From the NCBI GenBank assembly GCA_002794735.1, contig NBAZ01000028.1:1-64000 (forward strand): a stretch of 64,000 nt of DNA. Direction: 5' to 3'. The DNA comes from Pyrrhoderma lamaoense (lineage: Eukaryota; Basidiomycota; Agaricomycetes; Hymenochaetales; Hymenochaetaceae). Shown here in pieces: positions 1 through 11,759 of the stretch. Position numbers and translations under genes: made by a program. Positions within the stretch are counted from its first letter, which is position 1. Each line of letters opens with the position of its first letter. Below the pieces are notes generated by a model. It worked only from the letters and a program-made list of their open reading frames with translations. It was not told the origin of the DNA and made no database searches.

Positions 1-1
1 T

Positions 2-1207
2 GAGTCTATCTCATTCGCACCCAGTAGTCGGCACTTCGCCTCAGGATCAAGAGACGGGTTAGTTAGAGTCTGGGACGTCGAAGGTGGAGTGTCAGAAACA
101 GAATTCAACGGACAAAAGGGTGCCATTACAGCAATCTCAGTTTCACCAAAATCTGGAAAGTATCTTGTCTCCGGTTCCGAAGATGGTACGGTGTGTGTAT
201 GGAATACAGAGAGCGGGGATTTGATCAAAGGCCCTTTAAGAGGTAATACTTCTTGTGTTACGTCAGTTACATTTTCATCCAATGAAAATCACTTCGCTTC
301 GGGATCGGCTGATAAATCAATACGAATATGGAACATGATCGACGATGAATGCATCATCCATGACCGTCCTATTTTTTCGATTCGCTCACTCGCTTTCTCT
401 CCTGATAGCTCTCATCTGGCTTCAAGCTCTGACGTCGGCTCGATACAAATATGGAGCATCGAAAATGGCTCATCAGAACTTAGACGGGTCTTTGGACTAC
501 CAATTGTTGCCCACTCAATCTGTTATTCTTCCGACGGAAAGAGAATTGTTTCCGGATCAGCCGATAATACTATTCGTATTTGGTCATCTTCTAATGGAAG
601 TCTACTATCCACCCTTGAGGGTCACTCTCACCCGGTTAACTCTGTTTTCTACTCTATCGATGGACTATATATTGTATCTGGATCTGGAGACAATACAATA
701 CGAGTTTGGAATGCCGAAACTGGTCAAGCAGTGTGCGACCCGATAACAGGCCATACAAACAGCGTGTCCTCTGTATGCTTTTCTCCCGATGGAAAATGGA
801 TAATCTCAGGATCTCAAGACAAGACTGTTTGTGTGTGGAATATATCGACTGGTTGTCTCTTCTCACAGTTCCGTGTTTCATCAGATGTCAAATCCGTTGC
901 TTCCTTCCCTACATCTGAGAGTAATCATATTAAATTTGCTTCAAGTTCATGGGATGGAACAATCTATGTTTGGTCCGTAAACGTCGAATCAGAAGGAATC
1001 ATACGGCGCCTGGAAGATGATGGCTGGCTGACTGGGAACGACGGTAATTTACTGATATGGATACCTCCAGACTTTCGTAAATCGATAATAGGTGGACCAT
1101 GTACTCGCACACTAAATACACGTTTTTCGACAAATCTGTGTCTCTCCATAAATCGAGGCTACCAGTGGACCACCTGCTCTCCTTCTACCGATGTACAAAT
1201 CTCATAA
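2..1207 (+). CDS. NACHT-WD40 (HET-E-like NLR) protein, C-terminal WD-repeat part, 5' truncated by window edge
   Basis: An open frame runs from the window edge to a TAA at 1205-1207. It encodes about eight WD repeats with the usual SPDG..ASGS.D.T.RVW pattern, equal to repeats 7-14 of the paralogs at 26-31 kb and 49-57 kb, and then the family's C-terminal tail (DDGWLTGNDGNLL, WIPPDF, RFSTNL). There is no internal stop or frameshift, so this is the best-preserved C-terminus in the window. WD propellers in STAND/NLR proteins act as the ligand-sensing part and hold the NACHT ATPase inactive (family knowledge). The start lies outside the window; the in-frame GTG at 89 is not a real start because the WD repeat continues upstream of it. 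A degraded copy in the same orientation follows from 1916, so the two were once tandem. Confidence 0.9.
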   Translation, partial: ESISFAPSSRHFASGSRDGLVRVWDVEGGVSETEFNGQKGAITAISVSPKSGKYLVSGSEDGTVCVWNTESGDLIKGPLRGNTSCVTSVTFSSNENHFASGSADKSIRIWNMIDDECIIHDRPIFSIRSLAFSPDSSHLASSSDVGSIQIWSIENGSSELRRVFGLPIVAHSICYSSDGKRIVSGSADNTIRIWSSSNGSLLSTLEGHSHPVNSVFYSIDGLYIVSGSGDNTIRVWNAETGQAVCDPITGHTNSVSSVCFSPDGKWIISGSQDKTVCVWNISTGCLFSQFRVSSDVKSVASFPTSESNHIKFASSSWDGTIYVWSVNVESEGIIRRLEDDGWLTGNDGNLLIWIPPDFRKSIIGGPCTRTLNTRFSTNLCLSINRGYQWTTCSPSTDVQIS

Positions 1208-1915
1208 GACTCCATTCTAATCTTACATAGTCTTATATACCTCTATATATGGTTTCTCACTTCATTTATCCTATGGCGTTAGGATCTCCCCACTTTCGTG
1301 TTTTGGTACCAGAACGGTTCGCAATGATAACACTATCATACTCTAGTACGCAATCCCAAGTCTCCGAGAACTCAGAACTTGAGTAGGGAATGGTTAGATG
1401 ATACAGACAATTGTATTCAGTTTTGGTTTATTCCAAAGCCTTACACTACTTGCTTCTTTATGTTTACCCCCTTTCACTTTTCGTAAGAGCACATTACACC
1501 AATCATTGAATGTCTACTGTGCCTGGCTCTTGCTACATTAAGAAGTAGATTCTCGTGAATTTTTATGCTGCAACTACTGGAATTTAATCGTGATTTACTG
1601 ATGATTGTGCATTGGTTATGCGAAGGAAAATCAGATATACGAGGATAGGCGCGGATGCAATAGATTGCTGGTTCATCAGCCAGAAACTGGTAAAGAAAGC
1701 TACCCGTGAGCTGTATTGCTGGGGTTATAAACCTTTTCTAGAACTAGAAGCTAAGAATCATTGATTCTATTTGATTTGAATCGCCGCTCATTTTACATTT
1801 CATACCGTTTCGATATTTTCTGACCAGTGACATCCAATAAACAGCACACAACCTTCTCAATTCACTAGAAACTGTAGCTCTAAAAGGGAATCCAGCATCT
1901 TCCCAAAAACCAAGA
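1208..1915. other. intergenic stretch, no gene seen
   Basis: About 700 bp between the stop codon of the WD-repeat gene and the remnant start of the next, decayed NLR copy. It is AT-rich. I see no coding frame with family similarity, no tRNA and no repeat boundary. It presumably holds the 3' UTR of the upstream gene and the promoter of the decayed copy. Confidence 0.5.
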
Positions 1916-4900
1916 ATGATATCATACTACACACTTCGAGGTTTGTCTGAGTACATGTATATCAAGTGGACTTGAGTTAACTGTTTGCCCTCTCCTGGGA
2001 TCACGATCCGATATCTGAAAAATCTAAAGCGCTGTATAGATACTTAAGATCTCACTCGGGGAGCATAGTTTAGGAGCAATTTCTGTGAATGAGCTTCCGC
2101 CTCAGTGAAACGAGACATCTCCAGTGTACGATAAACTCAAATCGGTTCGACAAGACATCTTCTACCTTAGTACATGCTCAGACAATCATGCGAGATTCAC
2201 TATCAAACTAGAGAAGGGGACTTTGAAAGATAATAGTATCGGAAGTAAAGAATGCTCCTTGTAGTAGATATTCAGAAAGGATAACGAAGGTGGGACGTGA
2301 GAGGGGAATACAATCTTCTTCAAGGCTAAAAAATAGATACTTGTATTTCTCTGCAATCAAGGTCTGGGTCGTATTCGTTATCTTTATATCTTCGACCATC
2401 GGATAAAATGAAAAATGTCGACCTAACCCTCACGAACTTTGCAGCGATGACAGCTTTGTCAAAAAATCAGTATAAAATTTTGATACGGCAAAAAAGGTAG
2501 AGTGATGCTTGTTGATATTTTACGCGTATAAATCAATACTACTGCTTTTGTGGTGTATAGCAATAGTGTAGCAGATGTGAAGAACGTCGAGTTGTTTGAT
2601 AGCCGTAGTTTTGTTATCTAGAGGTACATAACGAAATCATCTTTATATAGTGAGATACATCATAGGGCAACCCATCTTGATACATTTCATATAGTATCTA
2701 TCTCTGTCGATGATCGCTACTCAGACAAGTATTGATAAGCGTATCAGAGAGCTAGGGTGTGATATTATGGGAATATTCTTAGTTATCGAGGAGACACCCG
2801 TTTTCGACAATCCGTCTAAATCCCTGTGTGTGATTATCACCGATGTCCTCGAATTTCATGATTTTTATTTTATTTAACTATGTAACAGTCCCATTCAACA
2901 GTATGCATGTGCACCTTTTTTCAGTAAGTAAGATGGATACATTTTAGATCTCGCGTATTATCTTATCTATCTTAAAAACCCATGTTATAACACGAAATAA
3001 GAAAATTACAATTGAGGACCTCGAGGCTACATCGGAAGGCTTGAGAAAGGGCATCCAGCCGACATGAAGTCTTAAGAGTTGAATCGAGAATCGGAGGGAA
3101 ATCAGTAAGATGATTCTAGAAATAGAAAATAGAAAGTAAGTGCACATTCATAGATATTAAACATACTTTGACAACCTAGCAGGGTTGATAGTGATTTTCC
3201 AACCCGTATTTGTGACAGATCTAGAGGTAAATCAGTCAAATTTCTATTCTTGTCAGCTGTGTTGACCATTTACAAAGAATCCGCTCATGGGTTAGCACAA
3301 GCTACGCCACGAGAATCGCGTACTCTGGTGTGGGAAAAATAACACGTCGAGGTCTGGGTGTGGACTGCGCTCACCGTCGAGAGCTTTTAAGAGCTATTTG
3401 TCAGATATTCAAGGGTATAATTTGTAGCCTTCTCTAGAGCTGGAAATGTATAAAATCTGGTTCTGATGATTAGATTGTTTGAATGTGAATGGAAAATGGT
3501 GAGTGTTGTGTGCCAGTCGAAGAACCGTTGAGAAGGCATTCAGGCCATATGAGATGTGTCATATTTTCACCTAATAGATGCTATACTGCATCAGGGTCAA
3601 AGGGTAGTGCTCATATTGTTTAGTACGTACTTTTATATAGCATAAAAATGATATCTGATCCGCTCAAAGCCTACTTAAGCAAGGCCGTCTCTATCGTTTT
3701 CTCTTGATAGCGAAAAAGTGCATCAGGCTCACAGAGTGACGATACTCATGTATGGGAAGAATCCGCTGGAGAGGTATTGGAGTCACTCTCCGAAGATGGG
3801 ATGGGCAACGTGATTTTGGTCGGAAGGTAAACATATTTTTCTGGATCTCGGTCCAATATAGTGAGAATGTGAAAAGCTGAAGACATTAAAGCATCTCCAG
3901 AAAGATTCTAAGGTCGCAGAAAGAAGGTCATGTCTGCTTCATACATGGCTGACTATTAGCACTACACTACGCCTCTGGGTCATTAGACGGGACAAATAGA
4001 GTATGGGATGTCGGAGGAGTGACGGATACGAAGATTAAGAGACAAACAGATTATATTCAGAGTAATTTAGATTTCTATACGATCCTACAAAAGATTTTTG
4101 CCTCTCGCACCAGCGGTTGCTCAGAGTGTGTCTGGAGTGTGCAAAGCGGAAACATATTGAAAGGTCATCTTAGTCTCAGTCTAGGTGGTTCAATCACATT
4201 AATATTTCTTCACCTGATAAATTTCATAGTGAGTCGGGATCGACAAATGTGGAAAATGATCGACGATAAATATATCATTAGTACTAGTTGTAACAACCGT
4301 GCTCGCTCGGTTGCTTTGTCGCCCACTGGCTTATATCTTGCTTTAGGCTCTGAAGATGAGTCAAACCGAGTACGAAACCTCTAAAGTGGCTCATCGCTGC
4401 TAGCTTCATGCACCCGGGCATACAGACTTGGTCCACTCGGTTTGTTGGATCCCTGGCGGAAAGGAAGTTGTCTCCGGTTCATGTAACCAAATAATTCGTA
4501 TATGGAATGCTTCGAATGGTAACCCGCTTGCCATCTACAGATGTCATTCTGACTGGTCCAACTCCACTTCACTCTCTCACGACGGATTACGTATCATATC
4601 TGGATCTGATAACAACATAACATGACTTTGGAACACTGGAGCCAGTCAAGCATCGCAGTCCTTTAAAAAGACACGTGGATAGTACATCCTCAGTTTTTTT
4701 TCTCCCGTTGGAAATTGGATTAATGAAGGATCATCTGACAAAAATTCTTGTATATGGGATGTGTCAATTGTCAGTCTCTTCTTTTAGGTACGTATCCTAT
4801 CAGATAGCTCCCCAGCCGCCTCTCTCCTCACCACTGAAACCAGATAGGTCAGGTTTCCGTCAAGCTCCATCTATGGGACAAACTACATTCCGTACATCAG

Positions 4901-5060
4901 TGTCAAACTAGAAGATATATCTGGCGTTTTGAAGGCAAATCATGGCTGACTAGGAGCAACAGTGGTTTATCGAATTGGGTTCCTTCCTATCTCCGTTGCT
5001 CCCTCGATATACGCTTTTCAACGAAGTTGCACTTCTCAGTCCATTAAGGTGGCCAAGGGA
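1916..5060 (+). pseudogene. decayed C2-NACHT-WD40 NLR gene
   Basis: Traces of every module of the family appear in order but are heavily broken. At 1916 there is a first exon of the family type (Met, then a YYTLR-like end) directly followed by a GTTTGT donor. C2-like sequence with several stops lies at about 2000-2120 (SRSDI, LPP, NE). The helical region remains at about 2395-2560 (CCATCGGATAAAATGA joint, as at 49755) and 2725-2870 (IDKRIREL, FDNPSKSL). Linker sequence (IEDLEATS) lies near 3000. WD-repeat pieces are at 3545-3630, 3960-4020 and 4110-4660. A C-terminal tail remnant ends near 5060 (AATTGGGTTCC, then RFSTKL-like DNA). The NACHT core with its P-loop is absent, so an internal deletion happened as well. 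Clearly non-functional. Confidence 0.8.
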
Positions 5061-6261
5061 CTGCTTTCATTCCACTTAATAATGAAGATTTCCAAAAAAA
5101 TACTGCCTTGATGTTATGAACCCGTCTGTAGCAATATCTATCTTTTATAATCTTTTTGCATTCCACCGCTCATGTTCTGTATCGTTTCATGCTTTAATTG
5201 TAATGACGATAGTAAGTCACGCCATTACTTTCTGCTACCTGATTCTCGTTCTTCCTTTGCTCTCTGAATTATTGCAGAAACCTCGTGATCGGGCTATTTA
5301 AGACGGCGATATCATATTCTAGCTCAGGAACCCTCTAATGTGAGTCAACAATCACTTCTTGCGCTGTTAACTTTGAGTAGAAATATCTAAGCAAAACACT
5401 AATGGGTGCGGTTACTTGGGGCCCTCGAAAACTAGTAATAATAATACTTGCTTCAGCTGATACATAGATATTATATTTACCTAATTTCTATACTTAAAAT
5501 CGCCAGAAACTAATATGATAATTTGAGATACAAGCCATTTTTAGGGGTGAAGTGTGGTAAAGTAGCGTGCCGAAATTATTATGCGTGAACGTTAGCTCTG
5601 GTTTTATCAATCGTGTTTCGGTCTCTCGAAAAATCTCAAGTAGATTTTATCTACTATCCTGCAGATGAATATGGCATATGGAACAAAGCCTCTTGAACAT
5701 AACTCCTGTCGGAAAATTATAGATCATCTAGTTTACTTTATTACTTTTTAGAGCTAATGTGATCTACGGCTATCTAAAAACATGTCGGTTATAAAATAAA
5801 CGATACTCTGAGCCGTGTTCGTTAGTTCTTGAATTGATATCAATTACATATATAAATAACACTATAAACAATCATCAATGACCCGGCCTAGACAAGGCAC
5901 TATTAAAAGTAGAGTTGATTTGCTTACTACATAATTCCAGCGCTACAGGAGTATAATCATCTTATAAGCCTTGATTTTGAAATATAGAAATATAGAAGAA
6001 TCAATGATTTCCAAGATGTCCAGCTCGCCGTTACTATCAGGAGAGAAGTAGCTTCGATAGCTTCTCACGATAACCTCGGAACCAATCTCACTATTAATGT
6101 AGAACATTATTTATCCTTTCAGAGACTGCTAATGATTGCTCCGACTAAGTCGTGGCTTCGCGTTTCTGATAGATCAGAAGCTAGGATTTTTATCTTAAGG
6201 GACTATCAGGATTGGGACTATGTTTCAGAAATTTGAACCTCATTGCTCAAAGTTCGTGTCC
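5061..6261. other. intergenic stretch, no gene seen
   Basis: AT-rich sequence between the decayed NLR copy and the first MFS gene. No frame here looks like a gene and I recognise no repeat. The last ~200 bp before 6262 would be the promoter of MFS copy 1. It differs completely from the sequence upstream of MFS copy 2, because the duplication ends about 10 bp before the ATG. Confidence 0.45.
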
Positions 6262-9216
6262 TACACTCCACTATGGCACAAAGTATCCATACCCTCCCTC
6301 TCCAAGATGTCTCTGAGATCACAAAGAAAGGTGATACGTATAATCCATACGATGAGCAGGCACTGCTCCAGCCTACGGTGCATGAAATCCTAAGTGCAGA
6401 CTCGGCCAAAAGGGATATTAGGGATACAAGCCCTCCGCCAAAAGACTTCAAGTTTTGGATGTGCATCATAGCTATTATGTTGTCTTCGTTTCTTATGATG
6501 CTCGAGATTGTATGTTAATTATTGATTATTTCGCACTATACTTACAAAAACATCACTAGGCCGGAATTGGTACAGCAACGCCAGTCATCATCGCCGAGCT
6601 TCATGGAGAACAATTTGAGTGGATCGGTAGTGCATACAGCTTGGCTGCAACAGCGTTTCTTCCTATGAGTGGTGCCCTTGCCCAGGTATATAGATATATC
6701 CTGTACGACTACTTCTTATTTCTCATTTTCTTCTTTCAATCAGGTCTTCGGCAGGAGATTAGTAATGCTTTCACAGATCTTCCTGTTTGCATTAGGTAGC
6801 GCTTTGTGTGGTGCTGCTACATCTCTCAATTTTCTGATAGCAGGACGAGGTGAACTTGATGTCTGTTAGTTTTAAAAGAGTCATTCTGTTGATCATCTCT
6901 CTACTTCAATTAGCCGTTCAAGGGGTGGGTGCGGCTGGAATAACATCACTATCACAGATTATTATTGCAGATCTTGTACCACTTCAGGAGCGTGGAACGT
7001 ATAATGGCCTTATTGCATTGTAAGCATCAACCATTACTACTACCTTCCAATCTGAGGCCTGTTTTGACCCATTTGTTATAGAGCATATGCATTTGGAACG
7101 GCCATAGCTCCTGTTGTATCTGGATCTTTAGCTCAGCATGGTCAATGGCGTTGGTTTTTCTGTGAGTTATTATATGGTATCAACGTACTTTCAATATTGA
7201 TTTTAATCATAAATACAACATTTTGGAGACCTGAATCTTCCTATCTGTGGTCTTACAGCTCTTATATCTGCAAAGTATCTTGATCTTAGGGTTCCTCATA
7301 GCTCAATAAAAGAGAAAATTCTTAAACTCGACTGGGTGTGAGTGGGGATCGAATATTCAGGTTCTTTCGGTGACATTTACGTTTCTAGGGGAAATATTCT
7401 TATAATTTATTTACCTCGGCTATCGTGTTAGCCTTAACATGGGGAGGAATAACGTACCCTTGGTCGTCTCCAAGAGTTCTTGTCCCGTTAGTTTCAGGAT
7501 TGGCCGGTGTGGCCATCTTTCTGGTATACGAAGCTCATGTAGCAACAGTACCACTTGTAAGCTGCATATGCTTCACACTCAAAAGCTGGATTTGACTCTA
7601 AGCGTAGGTTCCTCTGCAAATATTGTCTTCTCGAGAAACTATTGCTGGGTATATACAAGCATTTTTTGGTAACTTTTATCTACTTGGTATCATATGTGAC
7701 GTATCAAATTTACCCTACCCAATACCCAGTTTAGTCTAACTTTCCTTATAGTTTATCTTCCAAGTTATTTCCAGGCCTGCAAAGAGGCCTCTCCAACGCG
7801 ATCAGGTGTTGATATTTTCGGTCTTGCATTTACTATTATGCCATTTGGTATAGTGGCAGGGTTGAGTGTGGCTAAGTCTGGCAGATATCGCCCCCAGCTC
7901 TGGACAGGTTGGGTATCACTCATACTTGGTGCAGGCCTTCTCTCGATGCTTGATGTTGATAGCTCCACTGGAGAGCTGATTGGTTTCCAGATTTTCTCGG
8001 GTCTAGGATTGGGAATCATGCTTACAATATGCTTCTTCCCTGTGCTTGCTCCTCTCCCTCCTGAGTATAATGCAAACGCACTTGCATTCTTTATGTTCGT
8101 TCGCTGGTTCTCTCAGGTCAGTTTCATTTATCGAGTATTATCACTGAGATACTTTGCTTATTTGAAAATTCATGATAAGATTTGGGGTGTCACGGTCGGA
8201 GGGACAGTCCTTCAGAACCAATTAACGTCAAAACTACCATCAGAGTTCTTATCCAAGTTTCCAGGAGGCACTTCTGTCGCATACTCAATTATTCCAATCA
8301 TAAAAGATCTCCAACAGCCTTTGAAACATCAAGTTCAAGACGCATTCGCTGAGGGGTTGAGGACTTTCTGGCTTGTCTTGGTAGGGGTTGGTGCAGCTGG
8401 ACTTCTTTCAAGCTTTTTAATGGAAGGACTTCCATTGCACACCGCAATGGATGGAAAGTGGGGACTTCGAGAGCAAGAGCGTGCTGCATTCAAGGACCAA
8501 GTGGAAGTTTGACCGGTCTCTGACATTAGTAATCCTGATTGATCAAATAATACTACCTCCTTTATTATGTATGGTGTCAAGCAGAGAATATAATGATGTC
8601 AACGAGAGCTATGATTTGGTTTAAGTAAGCATCAATTGTATAAGATAGAGTTAAGGCAGTCATATCACGAAGTTTGTGACTATCTCTTCTCAATCCAGGA
8701 TGTTAACTCCGGCGTACAAGGTACATGTGTATTGTGTTGATATTAATATCTTCAAACAGATTGTGACCTCGCGCGTGTTTGAGGCATATATGTAACAATC
8801 AATCAAAGATATGAAGTACTTTAACTGTAGACACTTCATCCATGTGACATGGAGTACCACAGACTACTAGTGAATGTGGAATGGAAAGCTCTCTTCCCCA
8901 CGTCTACAGAGGAGTAAATTTTATCACACTCTTTCATGCTTTTATCTTCTATGTATCAGTGTGCTATAGTAACACGTATGTGAGTATACAATCAACACGT
9001 AGACAAGAAAAGTCATTCCACGCGTCTTTTCATCCGATTAGGGGCAATATGTAACCCAGATGGAATACGATCATCACAAAGAACTCCTTATAAATTCCAT
9101 CCCCGACGATATCGCATCACCTTTAGAACGATCATCTTTCTCTGAAAAGATTCAAATCATGGATCGAGCAGCTTACCAGAAGTAGCTCATACATTGGGAA
9201 GTATCATTTCGACTTG
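6262..9216 (+). repeat. left arm of a 2.95 kb near-identical inverted repeat
   Basis: This segment is the reverse complement of 21169-24123, with base x pairing with 30385-x and no gap over the whole length. The only differences I found by eye are single bases near the ends (e.g. T at 9202 versus C in the other arm). Identity starts about 10 bp before the MFS start codon (shared CACTCCACTATGG) and stops at 9216 (shared CATTTCGACTTG), about 700 bp past the MFS stop. The two arms are separated by ~11.95 kb. It includes a full spliced gene with introns, so it is a DNA-level segmental duplication, not retrocopying. Confidence 0.95.
6273..8512 (+). CDS. MFS transporter, multidrug/toxin-extrusion (DHA-type) family, copy 1
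   Basis: Ten exons read by eye: 6273-6509, 6560-6685, 6744-6849, 6914-7019, 7082-7161, 7229-7335, 7391-7547, 7608-7686, 7752-8116, 8180-8512. The product has about 560 residues and 12-14 membrane segments. Family motifs are present: AGIGTATPVI in the first helix, VFGRRLVMLSQ (loop 2-3 'GRR' motif), IAGR.VQGVGAAGI (motif C-like helix), LVPLQERG (cytoplasmic loop), ALTWGG and LPSYFQACK. Such proteins are proton-driven exporters of small molecules in the plasma membrane. The ATG at 6273 is followed by a soluble N-terminus (MAQSIHTLPLQDV) before helix 1. The joint near 7335/7391 is odd: the frame that stays open gives LDW-GKYSYN-LFTSA, whereas the family expects DWVGN..., which would need one extra base near 7405. 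Both copies share this. Confidence 0.9.
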
Positions 9217-10530
9217 TTAAGGCTTGAACTTGATGAAAAGCATGCTAATAAGGATGAAGTGGATCTATATGGGATTACTTTAATACGGTAAAAGCGAGAA
9301 TAAGAGCATCTCAGCTTGAGATTAGACTCTCCAGATTGTCAAAGTATCTATATTGGCGTTATATGAAACTTTGCATGAGATTTTTTCTATTAATGGTTAA
9401 TTATGAGGAAAAGAGAAACTTTCACTACAAAGTCCATATTTTGTCTGATGCAACTAAGTTGTAATGAGTTCTCAGACACAATCTTAGTTGATAGATTTCG
9501 GGGCACTTTATTATGTATATCAAAAACGACGACAGAGCTTAAATAGATAGAAGTATTTTCCAATTATTCTAGCTGTACATGTCTACGATCATTTCCTAAG
9601 CAAAGAAAGCAGTGGATCATATGGACTTTGATATTCTAGGCTCTCTGAGAAGTATGTGAAACTGAGGCTAATTTTGAGTTCGTGCACTATACCCCAGCAC
9701 TATATCAAATTTACGGCAGTGTAGAAAACTACTTGAAGAAGCTACTTTGATTAGGGTGAAAGTTTCAGGACCAGGCTTAGAGTTAGATTGGAATCAAATA
9801 TCCGATTTCTTTTACCGATATGAATGTCTACTTATGAGCATATATCTTAATTCTGCTACGATACTCTGCCTTTGAGAAGGCCCCAGTCCAGATGGCAACC
9901 AGGTCAACATGATATGAGCTTGGGCCTAAGTTATCATATATTGCACAAATTCATGGTGACCTTCGGCGATTCATAGTACTGGTAACCCTTACTTGATGAA
10001 CACTTCTATAGATACTTATTCAATAAAAGCTCTTTCTTAGCTTGCTGCAAGTTTGGAGCGCTAGGAATATGGGCCAGCGCATAGTGGTTTTTGCTTTTGC
10101 CTTTTTGCTCATAACAGTACACACAACTTATCTGTGTTGAAACAACCAAATTTGACCTATGATCTCACAGATTTAATATCTCGAAATCAGCAAGGACCCG
10201 CTGATTCCATGAATATATCAGTCCTTTAGGTTACCTTATCAGAGGTGACTTTACGTATGAAACGTATGAAAGAATGATCATCCGAAGATAGTTGTACACT
10301 GCCATGGAATCATTCCCTGTCGACACTTATACTTGTCCTTTTTAGCTATAAAAATGCATATACACTATGTATAGTTGTATAAGAAAAGTAAAACAAAAGC
10401 GGAAATAACTGTAGAACCATCCAATTTTTCAAAGACGTATCAAAACTTATTCCGCGCCTCGGTACTCTTCACTGGAATTTCTTGATGTTTTTCGTATGTC
10501 TACAACACCCCCTTTGCATATCTCCCCATT
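9217..10530. other. spacer inside the inverted repeat, no gene seen
   Basis: About 1.3 kb of AT-rich DNA directly after the arm boundary. No frame with recognisable protein similarity, no RNA gene and no repeat was seen. The last part before 10531 would be the 3' flank of the minus-strand DUF6534 gene. Confidence 0.4.
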
Positions 10531-11751
10531 CTACAGATGTATACACTTTAACTTAGTTGCATGCACTGAGATATGATCTAAAACCTTACTTACAACACTT
10601 CTGTCTTGACTTTCCTGATAGTTCATATCTATATTCAGCGGGAAAGGTGCCGCCATATTCCTTCCAGAGTCCGCTATCCGTCGGAAACTCTTTCGGCAAT
10701 TAAGCCTAGCAGATAGTTAGGGAATATTATAACTAGTATGGAAGAACATACATAGCTATCATAGAGTTAACGTATACTATGAAAGACTATCAGCTTTTGT
10801 CAAATGGTGATATGATGCAACATACACTTAGGTAAAGCGAGAAATGGCGCAAAATACCAAAAACTTGACGGACAGGTATAAGTTAGTATGAAACCTGCCA
10901 TCTCCGTTAATCCAGTAAGTATACCACTAGTGAGTGTATATAGTACAATCCAGTGAACAAGTGAGTCACTCCACGTAAGACCGGAACATATACGAATGAG
11001 AAGCACAACCATAGTCATAGCGATAAAGGAATCAGTTACTGTGCATATTGCACTAGCAAGACGAGCAAGCCTTATAACCGAGGCATCTTGTAGAGTAAGA
11101 ATGCCATCTGTACTTAGAACCCGTGAGATATATACAACTATAGATATTAATTGTGCAATAGAGAGAATAACGCATGTTGCCGTTAAAAGTACGTTTTTCC
11201 GACTTACTAGATTTATTTTTGAGTAAGAATGTAACATTATCATCCAAGAGTACATACGCAACCATATTCTTGCTATATAAAAAAACTGCGCTGATATACA
11301 AATAATAGAGGTTAAAAAACCAGTACCAAGCATCAAGCTATAGAGATTATCAGTACATATACTTGCTTATGAGGGTGTATGGGACCAACCTTGAATTACG
11401 TAGGATAATCTGTATATCACCGAAACCTGCTATAAAGATCTCGTGCATTCCTTTTATGTAGAGAGACTGGTGTACGGTATCCATGATGAAAACTATTAGA
11501 ATGAAGAATTTGAGCCATGACTTGTCGGAGATCCAGTAGTTCTATGTATAGCATACATTTGATTTCATTAGGAAGAATCGACAATAGAGATTACTATCTT
11601 ACCTCAACATAAAAGTACATTTGTACGCTCCCAGCACCCCATAAGCTAAAAAAAAATCGGTTACCAGAAAACTAAAAGAAGAAAAATCTTACGCAGACGT
11701 TATGCTACGAATAGGGATACTTAAAATGAGAGCTATGGACAACAAGTATTG
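10531..11751 (-). CDS. DUF6534-family seven-helix membrane protein A (start exon unresolved)
   Basis: Six exons on the minus strand: 11751-11693, 11645-11603, 11541-11390, 11337-10826, a 25-nt microexon 10776-10752, and 10705-10531 ending in TAG. Joined they give the basidiomycete DUF6534 pattern: LWGAGSVQMYFYVE, then KFFILIVFIMDTVHQSLY, then GFLTSIICISAQFFYIARIW, a long helical stretch, WYFAPFLALPK, the microexon-encoded LYVNSMIA, and MLNCRKSFRR before a polar tail. The family is a plasma-membrane-type seven-helix protein of unknown function, expanded in Agaricomycetes. The microexon is supported by the same structure in gene B at 15-16 kb. The initiating exon upstream of 11751 could not be placed: a short exon with a 42-nt intron is possible but has a weak GTGGGG donor. 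Confidence 0.75.
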
Positions 11752-11759
11752 CTACGTAC

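Noticed and set aside
6218..6469. Minus-strand frame opposite the first MFS exon
   Set aside because: It is the antisense reading of the MFS coding exon, also found in the mirrored arm at 23916-24122.
7765..8019. Proline/serine-rich minus-strand frame in the MFS gene
   Set aside because: Antisense shadow of MFS exon 9; same shadow at 22366-22620.
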